From positions 1 to 64,000 of the forward strand of contig CAWBNB010000071.1 in the NCBI GenBank assembly GCA_963789885.1: a stretch of DNA of 64,000 nucleotides, read 5' to 3'. Numbering within the stretch: the stretch's first letter is position 1; each line of letters opens with the position of its first letter. Below the pieces are notes generated by a model, which was not told the origin of the DNA, did not search any database, and was given only the letters and a program-made list of their open reading frames with translations. This stretch comes from DATEDA01 sp963789885. Lineage in GTDB: Bacteria; Pseudomonadota; Gammaproteobacteria; Burkholderiales; SG8-39. The position numbers were made by a program, and so were the translations under genes. Shown here one piece after another: positions 1 through 8,870 of this stretch.

Positions 1-129
1 ACCGCTCTGTTTCCGAAGGAAGACGTCGGCTGGTCGCTTCGTTTTGAAGCCGGTAGACAGCGGTCTCTCGGTAAGCGCCCCGGTGACCTCCGCAGCCTCC
101 TTCGTCGACAGACCAGGCTTCGTAGCTAG
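1..129 (+). CDS. possible C-terminal end of a gene entering the window
   Basis: Frame 1 is open from the first base to a TAG at 127-129 and would encode 42 residues ending in RRQTRLRS. It may be the tail of a gene that starts upstream. Its stop faces the stop of the minus-strand porin, so the two would be convergent and overlap by about 4 bases. No domain is recognisable, and a 129-base open frame can arise by chance in high-G+C DNA. Confidence 0.25.
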   Translation, partial: TALFPKEDVGWSLRFEAGRQRSLGKRPGDLRSLLRRQTRLRS

Positions 130-1341
130 AAGATGAGGTAACGCACCGAGAGCTGCACGCGCGTGTTCGTGGCCGAGCTGCCGTCCACGCGCGTCGCCTC
201 GCCCCAGAGCACCTCGCCGCCGACGATCAGCGTCGGCGTCAGCCGATGCACCAGGTTCGCCGAGGCATACACCACACGGCGCAGCTCCTCGGGGCCGCGC
301 AGCTGGCCGCTGTCGTCGATCCACAGCGTGCTCGCGCCCGCCACGGTCATCCAGTCGGGCGTCCACTTGTGCTGGTAGTAGAGCGTCGCCCCCGAGCTTC
401 GCAGCAGGTCGAACCGCCGATCGGTCCCGAGCGCAACGCCGGTCGAGCTGAGCGGATCGTTGAAGTAGCGCCCGACGCCTTTGCCGGTTACGGCCTGGAA
501 TTGCAGCGAGTCGTCTCCGAACACGTTGAGCGACCCCGAAAGCGATACGCCGGTTCCGTTCACATGCCGCGTCTGCGACCCGAACGGGCTCTCGGCGATC
601 GCGTCGATGCTGCGCGAAAGACCGGCGAGCTGCACGTGCCCGAGATCGCCCTCCCAGCGCACGCGCGCCGCGAGATCCGGCCGTCGCGCCTCGGTGTGCA
701 CCGAGAAGAACTGGCCGCCGCCCGCGAGGTCCGCCTGCGGCTCCTCCACCGACGCCTGCGAGCGCCCAGCCCGAGCCGAACGGGATCGAGACGCGCGCGA
801 GCCATTGCCGCACGAACGTCACGCCGCTCGGCCCGTTGTAGTCGAGCGTCGTCGGCAGCGCGCCGTCGTCCATGAAGGTGGAGTAGGTCTTGCCGACGAG
901 CAGCCAGTCGCCGAGGCGCACGAACAGCTGGTTGAGCTCCGGTGCGGTCTTGCCGTCGAGCGGGAAGAGGTTCGCCTCGAGGCGCGTCCATACGTCGCCG
1001 ATCGAGGTCGGCGTGCGCGAGAGCCACTGGAACGTCGACTGCCGCACGCTCAGCCGGTAGTCGGCGTCCGCCGGGCCGAAGGGCGTCGTGGAGACGATGA
1101 AGGTGTTCTGCTCGTCGCCGTCCTGTTTCTTGCGCGTCGCGATGCCGTCGAGCTGGAGATAGCCGCCGAGGAGGTACTGCGTATCGGTGTCTGGAATCGT
1201 GCGGATCGAGGCCTTCAGGCGCGCGTGCAGCTGCGCTTCGAGCTGGGAGCCCTTCGAAGCCGCGAAGTCCGCGTCGTCCTCGGCGGCGGTTGCGCCGAGA
1301 GCGAGCAGCGCCGCGGCCGCCGCCCCGAGCGCCCGCTTCAT
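126..1341 (-). CDS. putative outer-membrane porin, frameshifted
   Basis: The product starts MKRALGAAAAALLALG, a signal peptide, and ends in RYLIF with a terminal aromatic residue, as outer-membrane beta-barrels do. Between them are alternating amphipathic strands such as YLLGGYLQLDGIAT and TLYYQHKWTPDWMTVAG. The family resembles DcaP-like trimeric porins. The frame breaks near 750-765: reading in from upstream gives SIPFGSGWALAG, and the next frame continues SVEEPQADLAGGGQFF. The span is 3n+1 bases, so one extra base explains it. The ATG overlaps the TGA of the VIT-like gene (ATGA), so the two are translationally coupled. The substrate cannot be told from sequence. Confidence 0.7.
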
Positions 1342-2000
1342 CCGCCGAGCGCCATGATTGCGGCCATCAGTAGCGCACCGACCACCGTCACGGAGGCCGC
1401 GCCGCGCCACCGGCTACCGCCCGCGTACCGGGCGAGGATCCAGCCGCAGAGGAAGAGCATTCCGAGGGCGACGAAGTTCGACACGCGCACCGCGAGCGCC
1501 GCCCGATCGAGAAAGATGAACGGCACGACGACCGGAAAGGTCGCAGCCACGACCAGGAAGAAGACGCCCAGGGCGGCTCTCAAGTCGCCCCAGCCGACGT
1601 GCGGCGGCGCCGGCAAGGCCGGCTGCTCGACGAGGCGTCGGCGCAGCAGCTCGAGCCCGTCGGTACCGGCGGCGGCCGCGATGCGAGGCGGCAGCGCGCC
1701 GGCAACGAGCGCTTGGCCCGCAACCGCGTCCGCCCCGCCGCGCAGGCGTGCGAGCAGGACGCGGTTGCGTGTCCGTTCGGTGACCGTGCGCACGAGATAC
1801 ATCACCGCATCCGCGAGTCCCCAGGCGAGGTTGCAGCCGAGCGCGGTGATCATCATCGTGCGCACCTCCTCGCGCCCGGCCGTCGCGACACTCAGCGATC
1901 CGATGAACGTCATCGCCATCAGCAGGCCGAAGATCACCTCCGAAACGCGCTCGATCGGATCGAGCACGCGTGCCCGCTTCTCCTCCCCGACGTCTCCCAT
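1338..2000 (-). CDS. VIT1/CCC1-like integral membrane protein
   Basis: A 220-residue membrane protein. The N-terminal part (about residues 15-70) has an acidic and polar helix followed by FGLLMAMTFIGSLSVA and a second hydrophobic stretch. Three more hydrophobic segments fill residues 140-220. This resembles the VIT1/CCC1 family of Fe2+/Mn2+ transporters, though it is a divergent member. A GGGAGGG Shine-Dalgarno lies just before the ATG. It sits between a small exported protein and the porin, whose start overlaps its stop. The cluster is otherwise all membrane transport, which fits a transporter role, but the metal substrate is inference. Confidence 0.6.
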   Translation of the reverse strand: MGDVGEEKRARVLDPIERVSEVIFGLLMAMTFIGSLSVATAGREEVRTMMITALGCNLAWGLADAVMYLVRTVTERTRNRVLLARLRGGADAVAGQALVAGALPPRIAAAAGTDGLELLRRRLVEQPALPAPPHVGWGDLRAALGVFFLVVAATFPVVVPFIFLDRAALAVRVSNFVALGMLFLCGWILARYAGGSRWRGAASVTVVGALLMAAIMALGG

Positions 2001-2037
2001 TCGCCACCCTCCCGGTGGATTCGCGCCCCACGCAGCG

Positions 2038-2271
2038 CTACTTCTTGATCTTCGTGATCTTGTTGCCCTGGATGCCGATCCCTACCATGGCGCCCGACTG
2101 ATTGAAGATGAACGCATAGATCTTGTCCTTCACCGTCGTCGTGGTCGTCGACTTCGCAAAGCCCTCGTCCGCGATCACTTCGGCTGCCGTGGCGGCGGCG
2201 GCCGGCTGCGCGAGGACGATGGTCGCGGCAGCGACGAGGCTTGCAACGAGTGCAAACGAGCGGATATTCAT
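2038..2271 (-). CDS. small exported protein of unknown function
   Basis: A 77-residue product beginning MNIRSFALVASLVAAATIVL with a likely signal-peptidase site after QPAAA. The mature part is about 50 residues: a short helix, a threonine run, then KIYAFIFNQSGAMVGIGIQG and a basic tail KITKIKK. The ATG at 2271 is preferred over a TTG at 2286 because AAGGAGG lies at the right distance from the ATG. I do not recognise a named family. It sits 39 bases after the SulP permease gene and 37 bases before the VIT-like gene, in the same orientation, so it is probably co-transcribed. Its location would be periplasmic. Confidence 0.65.
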   Translation of the reverse strand: MNIRSFALVASLVAAATIVLAQPAAAATAAEVIADEGFAKSTTTTTVKDKIYAFIFNQSGAMVGIGIQGNKITKIKK

Positions 2272-2310
2272 GATGCCTCCTTGCAACTCCTTGCGTGAGA
2301 GTGATTGACG

Positions 2311-4044
2311 CTAGGACATGACTTTGCCGGCGCTCGACCCCGCCGGCTGGGCGAAACCTTCGAACTCGTCGACGACGTCGACCGCCGTAATCCGGCGGCC
2401 GAAATAGCCGGCGCGCTCCTCGAGCCCTTCGGCGCGGAGGATATCCCGCACGGCGGCATGCGCCCCGGCCAGGCGGAAAGCGATGCCCGCCGACTGCAGC
2501 TCGCCGTGCAGCTTTGCGAGCATCCGCGCGCCTGCCACGTCGACGTTCGGGGTCGCGGACAGATCGCACACCGCTAGCCGGACCGGCGCCGGACTCGAGC
2601 GGATCCTCGACCAGACGGTGTCGTGGACGTGCGCGACGTTGAAGTAGAGCAATGCCGACTCGACGCGGAAGACGATCGCGCCGGCGACCGGCGCGTTGTC
2701 CGGGTTCCGCTCCATGTCCGAGAGGCCGCGGAAACCGGGGATGCGCCCGAGAAAGGCGACGTGCGGGCGCGACGCGCGCCGGATGAGCAGCAGCAGCGAC
2801 ACCACCGCCGCGAGCATCACGCCCTTGAGGATCCCGAGCACCAGCACGCCGGCGAACGCGATCATCGCAACGCCGAACTCGAACCGGCTCACGCGCCACA
2901 GGTGCCGCAGCTCGCCGACGTTGACTAGCCCCTTGACGGCGACGAGCACGATCGCCGCGAGCACGACGTTGGGCAGGTTGCGCAGCAACCCGGTCAGGAA
3001 GATCAGGCACAGCGCGATCGTGAGCGAGGCGAACACGAGCGCGAGCGGGGTTTTCGCGCCGGCTTTGTCGTTCACCGACGACTGCGACAGCCCGCCGGCG
3101 ACCGGGTAGCCCTGGCTGAACGCCGCGGCCAGGTTCGCCGCGCCGAGCCCGAGCAGCTCCTGGCGCGGATCGATCGCGTAGCCGTTCTTCTGCGCCAGCG
3201 TGCGGGCGGCGGAAACGCCTTCCACGTACGCGAGCAGCAGGCACGCGAACGCGAGCGGGATGACGCCGTCCACGTCGCGCAGCCGCAGCTCCGGCGCCTG
3301 AAAGTCGGGCAGGCCTTTCGGCAGCTCGCCGACGATCGAGAACCCGAGACCGCCGAGCGAAGTGACCGACAGCGCAACGATGGACAGCGCCACGACGGCG
3401 AGCGCGACCGGCCTGCCGGGCAGGAGCTTTTCGCCGGCGAGGAGCAGGCCGAGCGCGACGAGTCCGAAGGCGAAGACGGCGACGTTGGTGTCGGGAAGCT
3501 GGCCGGCGAGAACCGCGATCCGCTCGAAGAAGTGCTCGCCGCCACCCTTCACGCCGAACAGCTTGGGCAGCTGGGTCATCGCGATGGTCAGTGCCGCGCC
3601 CGCCTTGAAGCCGAGCAGGATCGTCTCGCTGATGAAATCGACGAGCGAGCTCAGCCGCAGCGCCCACGCCAGCACGCTCATGCCGGCCACCACCAGCGCC
3701 GTCAGCGCCGCGATGTCGGCCCACCGTCCCGGATCGCCGTCGGCCAGGCCGGCGACGGTTGCGCCCACCAGCATCGAGATGGCCGATGTCGGTCCCACCG
3801 CGAGCTGACGCGACGAGCCGAACAGGGCGTAGAACAGCCCACCGGCCAGATAGCAATAGATGCCGTACTGCGGCGGGAGCCCGGCGAGCGTCGCGTAAGC
3901 GAGCGACACCGGGATCGCATAGGCGGCAAGGGTCACGCCCGCGACCGCGTCGCGGGGCAGCCATGCGCCCTGGTAGGTGGGGAGCCACTGCGCCGGCGGG
4001 AACGCCGCGCGCCAGCCGGTCGCCGGTGCGGGCGGGGTGGTCAT
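2311..4044 (-). CDS. SulP family anion permease with STAS domain
   Basis: A 577-residue inner-membrane transporter. Residues 15-430 hold the hydrophobic SulP core with the signature region GLPPQYGIYCYLAGGLFYAL and a later TISMLV-like helix. Residues 440-560 form a cytoplasmic STAS domain with the typical DLSATPNVDVAGARML segment. SulP proteins carry sulfate, bicarbonate, dicarboxylates or other anions; the substrate here is not evident. The ATG at 4044 overlaps the TGA of the upstream ion-channel gene (ATGA). The frame stays open upstream of this start, but that part is antisense to the channel gene's reading frame and has no SulP similarity. Confidence 0.9.
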   Translation of the reverse strand: MTTPPAPATGWRAAFPPAQWLPTYQGAWLPRDAVAGVTLAAYAIPVSLAYATLAGLPPQYGIYCYLAGGLFYALFGSSRQLAVGPTSAISMLVGATVAGLADGDPGRWADIAALTALVVAGMSVLAWALRLSSLVDFISETILLGFKAGAALTIAMTQLPKLFGVKGGGEHFFERIAVLAGQLPDTNVAVFAFGLVALGLLLAGEKLLPGRPVALAVVALSIVALSVTSLGGLGFSIVGELPKGLPDFQAPELRLRDVDGVIPLAFACLLLAYVEGVSAARTLAQKNGYAIDPRQELLGLGAANLAAAFSQGYPVAGGLSQSSVNDKAGAKTPLALVFASLTIALCLIFLTGLLRNLPNVVLAAIVLVAVKGLVNVGELRHLWRVSRFEFGVAMIAFAGVLVLGILKGVMLAAVVSLLLLIRRASRPHVAFLGRIPGFRGLSDMERNPDNAPVAGAIVFRVESALLYFNVAHVHDTVWSRIRSSPAPVRLAVCDLSATPNVDVAGARMLAKLHGELQSAGIAFRLAGAHAAVRDILRAEGLEERAGYFGRRITAVDVVDEFEGFAQPAGSSAGKVMS

Positions 4045-4508
4045 ACCGGCCGTCTCGCCGGCGAGCCCTCGGGCGCGGTCAGCGAAGGAGAGAACCGTCG
4101 GTAGATCACCCCGATGACCACGACCAGGATACCGGTCGACCAGCCGAGCATCAGCACGCCTACCGCTGCCTCGATCGGACCGAGCAGGCGCCATGCCGCG
4201 GGAAGCACCACGTCGCCGTAGCCGACGGTGGTGTAGCTCGTGAGCGAGAAGTAGGCGGCCGTCTCGAGGTCGGGGAGCGCGCCGACCAGCACGTAGAACC
4301 CCGCCCAGACGATCGCCTCGGCGAGATGCAGCAGGAGCAGCGCGCCCACGAGTTGCGCCATGAGCATTTCCGCGCCGAGCCAACGCGGGGGATCCTTGCG
4401 CGCGGTCCAGAGCCCGATTACGCGCCGGCCGGAGGCCAGGGCGCCGACACCGTGGACGATGACGGTGATCGCCGTGAGGCCGAGCGCGCAGAGGACCAGC
4501 TTGATCAT
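4041..4508 (-). CDS. potassium-channel-like ion channel protein
   Basis: A 155-residue membrane protein with hydrophobic segments at about 1-25, 50-78 and 108-137 and a pore loop between the last two. The loop carries the K+ selectivity filter TTVGYGD at residues 93-99. This is the Ion_trans_2 two-helix pore type. There is no C-terminal RCK or cyclic-nucleotide domain, so no gating input is visible. Its stop overlaps the SulP start, which suggests matched production. One idea is that the channel balances charge or potential for the neighbouring transporter; that is inference only. Confidence 0.8.
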   Translation of the reverse strand: MIKLVLCALGLTAITVIVHGVGALASGRRVIGLWTARKDPPRWLGAEMLMAQLVGALLLLHLAEAIVWAGFYVLVGALPDLETAAYFSLTSYTTVGYGDVVLPAAWRLLGPIEAAVGVLMLGWSTGILVVVIGVIYRRFSPSLTAPEGSPARRPV

Positions 4509-4536
4509 CGATGCAGCGCCGTCCGAGGCGCAACGC

Positions 4537-5982
4537 TCACCGCCGCGGCTCGCTCTCGGCGGCCGACTTCGGTTCGCCCGGTTGCGGCTCGGGCGGTTGC
4601 TCGTCGAAGCTGCCGCCGAGCGCGAGATACAGGTTGACCCGCTGCACGAGCCGCTCGCTGCGCACGCGGATCAGCGACACCTGCGCGGCGTAGAGCGCGA
4701 GACTCTGCTGCAGCACGCCGCGCAGGTCGCCCGAGCCGACGCGGTAGCGGATGTTCGCAAGCTCGACCGCGCGCTCGTTCTCCGCGACGGCCTGCTTCAG
4801 GATTGCCTCGCGCGCGTCGAGCGCGAAGCCGGCGGACAGCGCGTTCTCGACCTCGCCGAAGGCGCGCGCACCGATCCGGCCGTACTCCGCCACCGCCTGC
4901 TTCTGCTCCGCGGTGCGGATCTCGACCTGGCCCTGGAGCTGGCCACCGAGGAACAACGGCGCCATCAGCGAGGCGCCGACGCTCCATATCGGGTTGTCCT
5001 GCTCCTTGAGGACGAAGAGCTCGCTCGAGATGCTCGTCACCGCGGCGGTGAGGGAGATCCGCGGGAGCCGCGCCGCTTTGGCTTCCTCGGTGCGATAGAA
5101 CGCCGCCGCGACGCGCCGCTCCGCGGCGACGACGTCCGGGCGGCGCTCGAGGAGCTCGGAGGGCATCCCGACCGGGACCGGCGCGGGCGCGGGCGCGAGC
5201 TCGGGTCGCACCGCGACCACCGCCGCGGGGTAACGTCCCGCCAACGTCTCGAGCGAGCGCAGCGCCTGCTGGTAGGCGTTGTCGAGGTTCTGCGCGGCGT
5301 CGCGGAAGGTCTGCAGGTTCGCCTGCGCGAGCCGGACGTCGTACTCGTCGCCGACGCCGACGCGAAGGCGATCCCGCGCGAGGCCGGCGAGGCGCTCCGA
5401 CGCACGCACCGTCTCGTCGGCGAGCGCCTTCTGCATGCGCGCCTCGGTGGCGAGGAACCAGCCCTTCGCGACCTGCGCGGCGATCGACTGACGTCCGTAG
5501 TTGTAGTCGAGTGCCGCGGAGACGTACTGGGACTCCGCCGCCGCCGAGCCCGAGCGCACGCGCCCCCAGAGATCGAGCTCCCAGTTCACGAACACGCCGA
5601 CGCCTTCCAGCCCGCTCGAGTCGCCGCTCATCTTGCCGCCGCCGCGGGCGAGCAGGTTCACCTGCGGGTAGAGCAACGCGCCCGCGACCTTCTGGTACGC
5701 CGCCGCCTGCTCGACGCGTGCCGCCGCGACTCGCAGGTCGGGGTTGTACGCGAGCGCTTCCCAGACCAGTTCGTCGAGCTGCGGGTCGCCGAAGGTCGCG
5801 AGCCAGCGGTCGCCCACCGCGCCGGGCGCGCTGCCCTCGGCGGTCCACTTCTGCGGCACCTGCCGGTTCGCCGCCGCCTCCTTCGCCACCTCGTCGCGCT
5901 CGGGCGGCGACTTCAGCGCGCAAGCGGCGAGCGCCGTCGCAACCGCCACCGCTAGGATCGAGCGAAGCGTGCGCATCCGCAT
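4537..5982 (-). CDS. NodT-family outer-membrane factor lipoprotein
   Basis: A 481-residue TolC-like channel subunit. The N-terminus MRMRTLRSILAVAVATALAA ends in a lipobox with Cys21. Two repeated outer-membrane efflux halves follow, with conserved segments such as WLATFGDPQLDELV, VNWELDLWGRVRSG and LLERRPDVVAAERRVAAA. The tail EPQPGEPKSAAESEPRR is polar. The ATG shares one base with the TGA of the HlyD gene, so the adaptor and channel are coupled. Such proteins give substrates a way across the outer membrane. No RND, MFS or ABC pump is encoded in this cluster. Confidence 0.9.
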   Translation of the reverse strand: MRMRTLRSILAVAVATALAACALKSPPERDEVAKEAAANRQVPQKWTAEGSAPGAVGDRWLATFGDPQLDELVWEALAYNPDLRVAAARVEQAAAYQKVAGALLYPQVNLLARGGGKMSGDSSGLEGVGVFVNWELDLWGRVRSGSAAAESQYVSAALDYNYGRQSIAAQVAKGWFLATEARMQKALADETVRASERLAGLARDRLRVGVGDEYDVRLAQANLQTFRDAAQNLDNAYQQALRSLETLAGRYPAAVVAVRPELAPAPAPVPVGMPSELLERRPDVVAAERRVAAAFYRTEEAKAARLPRISLTAAVTSISSELFVLKEQDNPIWSVGASLMAPLFLGGQLQGQVEIRTAEQKQAVAEYGRIGARAFGEVENALSAGFALDAREAILKQAVAENERAVELANIRYRVGSGDLRGVLQQSLALYAAQVSLIRVRSERLVQRVNLYLALGGSFDEQPPEPQPGEPKSAAESEPRR

Positions 5983-7206
5983 CAGTGCAGCTTGAGGATG
6001 AGGTAGTTCAGGTACGAGCCGACGCGGATGATCACCTTGCGGAGGATGTGCACCGCGTGCAGGTGATCGGTATAGATCGCGGCGTCGCCCGCCGCGCCGG
6101 CGGCGAGGAACAGCTGCCTTGTCGCGATCGACGATGTCGAACTTGACGCCGAACCTGCCGGGCGGCATCGCCATCATGCCGGTCATCGGTATGGTGCCGC
6201 TCGCCGGGAGCTGCCCCAGCCCCTGCGCCCAGATGACCGAGTCGACCTTGCCCTTGATGATCTGTCCGGGCAGCGTCTTGAGCGAGAACTCGGCCTCGTT
6301 CCCCGGCGCGACCTGGTGCAGCTCGTTCTGGTTGTACATCGCGACGACCTGGCCCTCGGCCTCGACGAGCGTCATCACCGGATTCAAGGGGATGCCCGCG
6401 ACGAAAGCGCCCGGCCGCAGCTGCAGGTTCACCACGTAGCAGTCGCACGGCGAGCGGGTCGTCGTCTCGCCGAGGAGCCATTTCGCGTTCTCGAGCTGGG
6501 CGCGGATCTGCGCCACCTGCGCGTACTCGCCGTTCACCTTGGCGCCGAGCTTCTGCTGGACCTGCTGCTCGCTCGCGCCGGCCTGCACGAGCGATGCACG
6601 CGCCTGCGCCTCCACGCTCCGGGCCGCCGCCAGCTGGCCCTCCTGCTCCTTCACGTCCGCTTCGGCCCGCTCGAGGTCGAACCGGTTGCCGGCGCCGGTT
6701 GCCGCGAGCTCGCGGTACTGCTCGACGCGCTTGCGCGAGAGCGCGAGCCGGGCACTGACCGCGCCGGCGTTGCTCTCCGCCTGCGTGATCGCGCTGCGCG
6801 CTTCGACGACCTTGCCCTTGGCCCCCTTCAGCGATTCCTCCAGCTCGCGTTGCTGGCCCTGCGCGTTGGCGAGCTGCGCCTCGAGCGTGTTCACGTCGAG
6901 CTGGTAGGGTGTCGGATCGACCCGGAACAGGACGTCGCCCTTCTTCACCAGGACGTTCCCCTCCACGACCGGCACCTCGAGCACGCGCCCCTTGACCTGG
7001 GAGACGATCGGGATCGTGTACTTGTAGACGCGCAGGTCGGACGACGACGGCGCGAAGATGTTGAGGAGCAGTATCAGCGCGGCGATTCCGACCACCGGGA
7101 TGATCACGACGATGACCTGCGTCGCGGTGTTCCACGGCAGCCACTTCAGCTTGATGAAGATCAGCCAGACGAAGAACGAGTAGATGCCGAGGAGGAGAAG
7201 CTCCAT
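5982..7206 (-). CDS. HlyD/EmrA-family membrane-fusion adaptor, frameshifted near 6117
   Basis: A periplasmic adaptor anchored by an N-terminal pair of hydrophobic stretches (residues 1-50). The biotinyl-lipoyl-like half-motif GNVLVKKGDVLFRVDP and a long coiled coil follow (about residues 100-215), then the barrel segment TTTRSPCDCYVVNLQLRPGA. It resembles E. coli YiaV, which is also paired with a DUF3302 protein. The frame is lost after FDIVDRDK at about 6117, where one extra C gives AAVPRRR. With one base removed it reads KQLFLAAGAAGDAAIYTDHL and ends at TGA 5984-5982, overlapping the NodT start. The span is 3n+1 bases. The start overlaps the DUF3302 stop (TAATG). Confidence 0.85.
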
Positions 7207-7832
7207 TACGCCCGCCCTTCCTTGGCCGCCACCTTCGGCGCCCGCTTTTCTGCCTCCGCGGACCCGACCCGCGCGAGCTCGTCCTTCAGCGCCTTCAGCT
7301 TCGGCGGCAGAGCGCCCTTCGCCTCCATCGCGTCCAGATCCTCCCGCAGGTGGACGATTTCATCGGCGACCAGCTCGCCGGCGCGGTGCTTGTCGGCCAT
7401 CTCGTGGTAGTAGTCCTCGTGCTTGTCGGTGCCATAGGCGGCCCGGTATCCCACCGGCTTGGTGAAGGCCCACAGCCACGCGACCGGCCAGAGCAGGCCG
7501 CCGAACACGAGCGACAGGAGGCACAGCGTCTGAATCGCGTCGCGCTGCGGGTGATGGCGCTTGTGCGCGATCTTTTCCGGGAGGACGTGGACGATCCAGA
7601 AGAGGACGATGACGACGCACGGCACGACGAAGATGACGAACAGCGCGAGCCAGTCGGCCGCGGTGTCCAGCAGGTCGCCGGACAGGAAGGACGCCCGGGC
7701 GGGGGCGGCGGCGAGCAGGACGAGCCACCCGACCAGCGCCTGCAGGGCGCAGCACAGGGCAGGCTTGGAGAGCCACTGTTTCAACGATTTCCCCCCATCA
7801 GCCGGTAAGCGCGTACTGCCCGGAGCATGCAT
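7206..7832 (-). CDS. DUF3302 inner-membrane protein (YiaW-like)
   Basis: A 208-residue protein. Three hydrophobic segments are visible: one near the N-terminus (ALVGWLVLLAAAPARA), then WLALFVIFVVPCVVIVLFWI and LLSLVFGGLLWPVAWLWAF. The conserved segment HVLPEKIAHKRHHPQRDAI lies between the last two. The C-terminal 70 residues are charged and probably helical. The family matches DUF3302, found in E. coli as YiaW beside the adaptor YiaV, and the same pairing is seen here. It is the first gene of the minus-strand cluster. The start may be a shorter in-frame codon near the first hydrophobic segment. Confidence 0.8.
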   Translation of the reverse strand: MHAPGSTRLPADGGKSLKQWLSKPALCCALQALVGWLVLLAAAPARASFLSGDLLDTAADWLALFVIFVVPCVVIVLFWIVHVLPEKIAHKRHHPQRDAIQTLCLLSLVFGGLLWPVAWLWAFTKPVGYRAAYGTDKHEDYYHEMADKHRAGELVADEIVHLREDLDAMEAKGALPPKLKALKDELARVGSAEAEKRAPKVAAKEGRA

Positions 7833-7852
7833 CCTGAGTCCTCCGCAAGGTC

Positions 7853-7867
7853 GGTCGGAATCCGACC
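7853..7867. promoter_or_regulatory. 15-base palindrome in divergent intergenic region
   Basis: GGTCGGA and TCCGACC flank a single A. The site lies in the 226-base region between the DUF3302 gene on the minus strand and the outer-membrane protein on the plus strand, about 20 bases from the former's start. It is a candidate operator for one or both units. No regulator gene is nearby and I could not place a convincing -35/-10 pair beside it. Confidence 0.35.
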
Positions 7868-8058
7868 AAAGTAGGATTTTCCGGTCGCCGCCCGCACGCT
7901 AGCGTACCTCCGAACCCCGCGCGCGGGCGCTATTGTATGGTCGGGTCTGCGGCCGTCGTCGCTTGAATTTCGTCAGTTCGGGTCCCGGCGCTCACGTGCA
8001 GGCGGGCGAGGGACGCCGCAGGGGCGCCCGGAGGTCCAACGCTCGGAGGAGGAACTTC

Positions 8059-8863
8059 ATGATGCAGATCACCTCGCAGCGCCGCGCCTCGTCGGCCGGT
8101 CGGCCGGCTGCCGCGCTGATCCTCGCGCTCGCGGCTGCGGCGCTCTCGGTCGGCAATTCCGCGTCGGCGCAGCAGCTCGGCACGATCCGGTTCGACAACT
8201 GGCTCTACTTCCAGGAGAACATCAACGACAGCGAACGCTGGCAGTACCGGCCGCGCTTCTTCATCCCGTTCGATCTGCCGCGCGGCTGGACCTTCACTCA
8301 ACGCATCGACCTGCCGGTCTATTACACGAATAACACCGGCCCGGAGAACCCTGGCGGCGGGTGGAAGTCCGGCATAGGGGACTGGTTCATCGAGGAGGCG
8401 TTCACCTCGCCCGAGGTGAGCAAGAACCTGAGGCTGTTCGGCAGCGTGCGGTTCGTGTTTCCGACCGGCGGCGGGGCGCCGTTCGGAGTCAACCAGTACC
8501 AGTGGGCGCCCGCGCTCGGCGTGGTCTACGCGATCCCGGAACACAAGATCACGATCAGCCCGACCGCGCGCTACTTCATGAGCGTTCACGCGACCGAGCC
8601 GGCCACGCCGCAGGTCCGGAAACTGGACCTCTTCCCCACGGTGACGTTCGGTTTGCCGGACAACTGGTCGCTCGCTTTCTATCCCGAGAACCCGATCAGC
8701 TACAACGACGACGACCAATAAATGGTTCGTGCCGATCGACGTAATGCTCATCAAGCGGCTGTCGAAGACCGTCGAATTCGGCTTCGGCGGCGCTTACGGT
8801 CTCGTCAAGGACGATCCGCAGTACCAGTACATCATCAACGGTCGGCTGACGTTCTACTTCTAG
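8059..8863 (+). CDS. outer-membrane beta-barrel protein, frameshifted near 8710
   Basis: A signal peptide is followed by about 240 residues of amphipathic strands and a C-terminal LTFYF, typical of a small outer-membrane barrel. The product reads cleanly to SYNDDD, where an in-frame TAA appears at 8719. Removing one base in the GAC repeat near 8710 gives NDDTNKWFVPIDVMLIKRL and continues to TAG 8861-8863. The span is 3n+1 bases. GGAGGAGGAAC lies just before the tandem ATGs at 8059 and 8062. It is convergent with the MFS gene, with a 7-base gap. The function is unknown; it resembles transporter-like barrel proteins next to efflux genes. Confidence 0.7.
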
Positions 8864-8870
8864 CCTTGCA

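Noticed and set aside
4045..4533. N-terminal extension of the SulP gene
   Set aside because: The extra residues overlap the ion-channel gene out of frame and have no similarity to SulP proteins. The ATG at 4044 with ATGA overlap is better.
4537..7206. Single fused adaptor-channel protein
   Set aside because: The continuous frame comes from an extra base near 6117. The region between contains a normal adaptor end and a lipoprotein signal with lipobox, so two genes are present.
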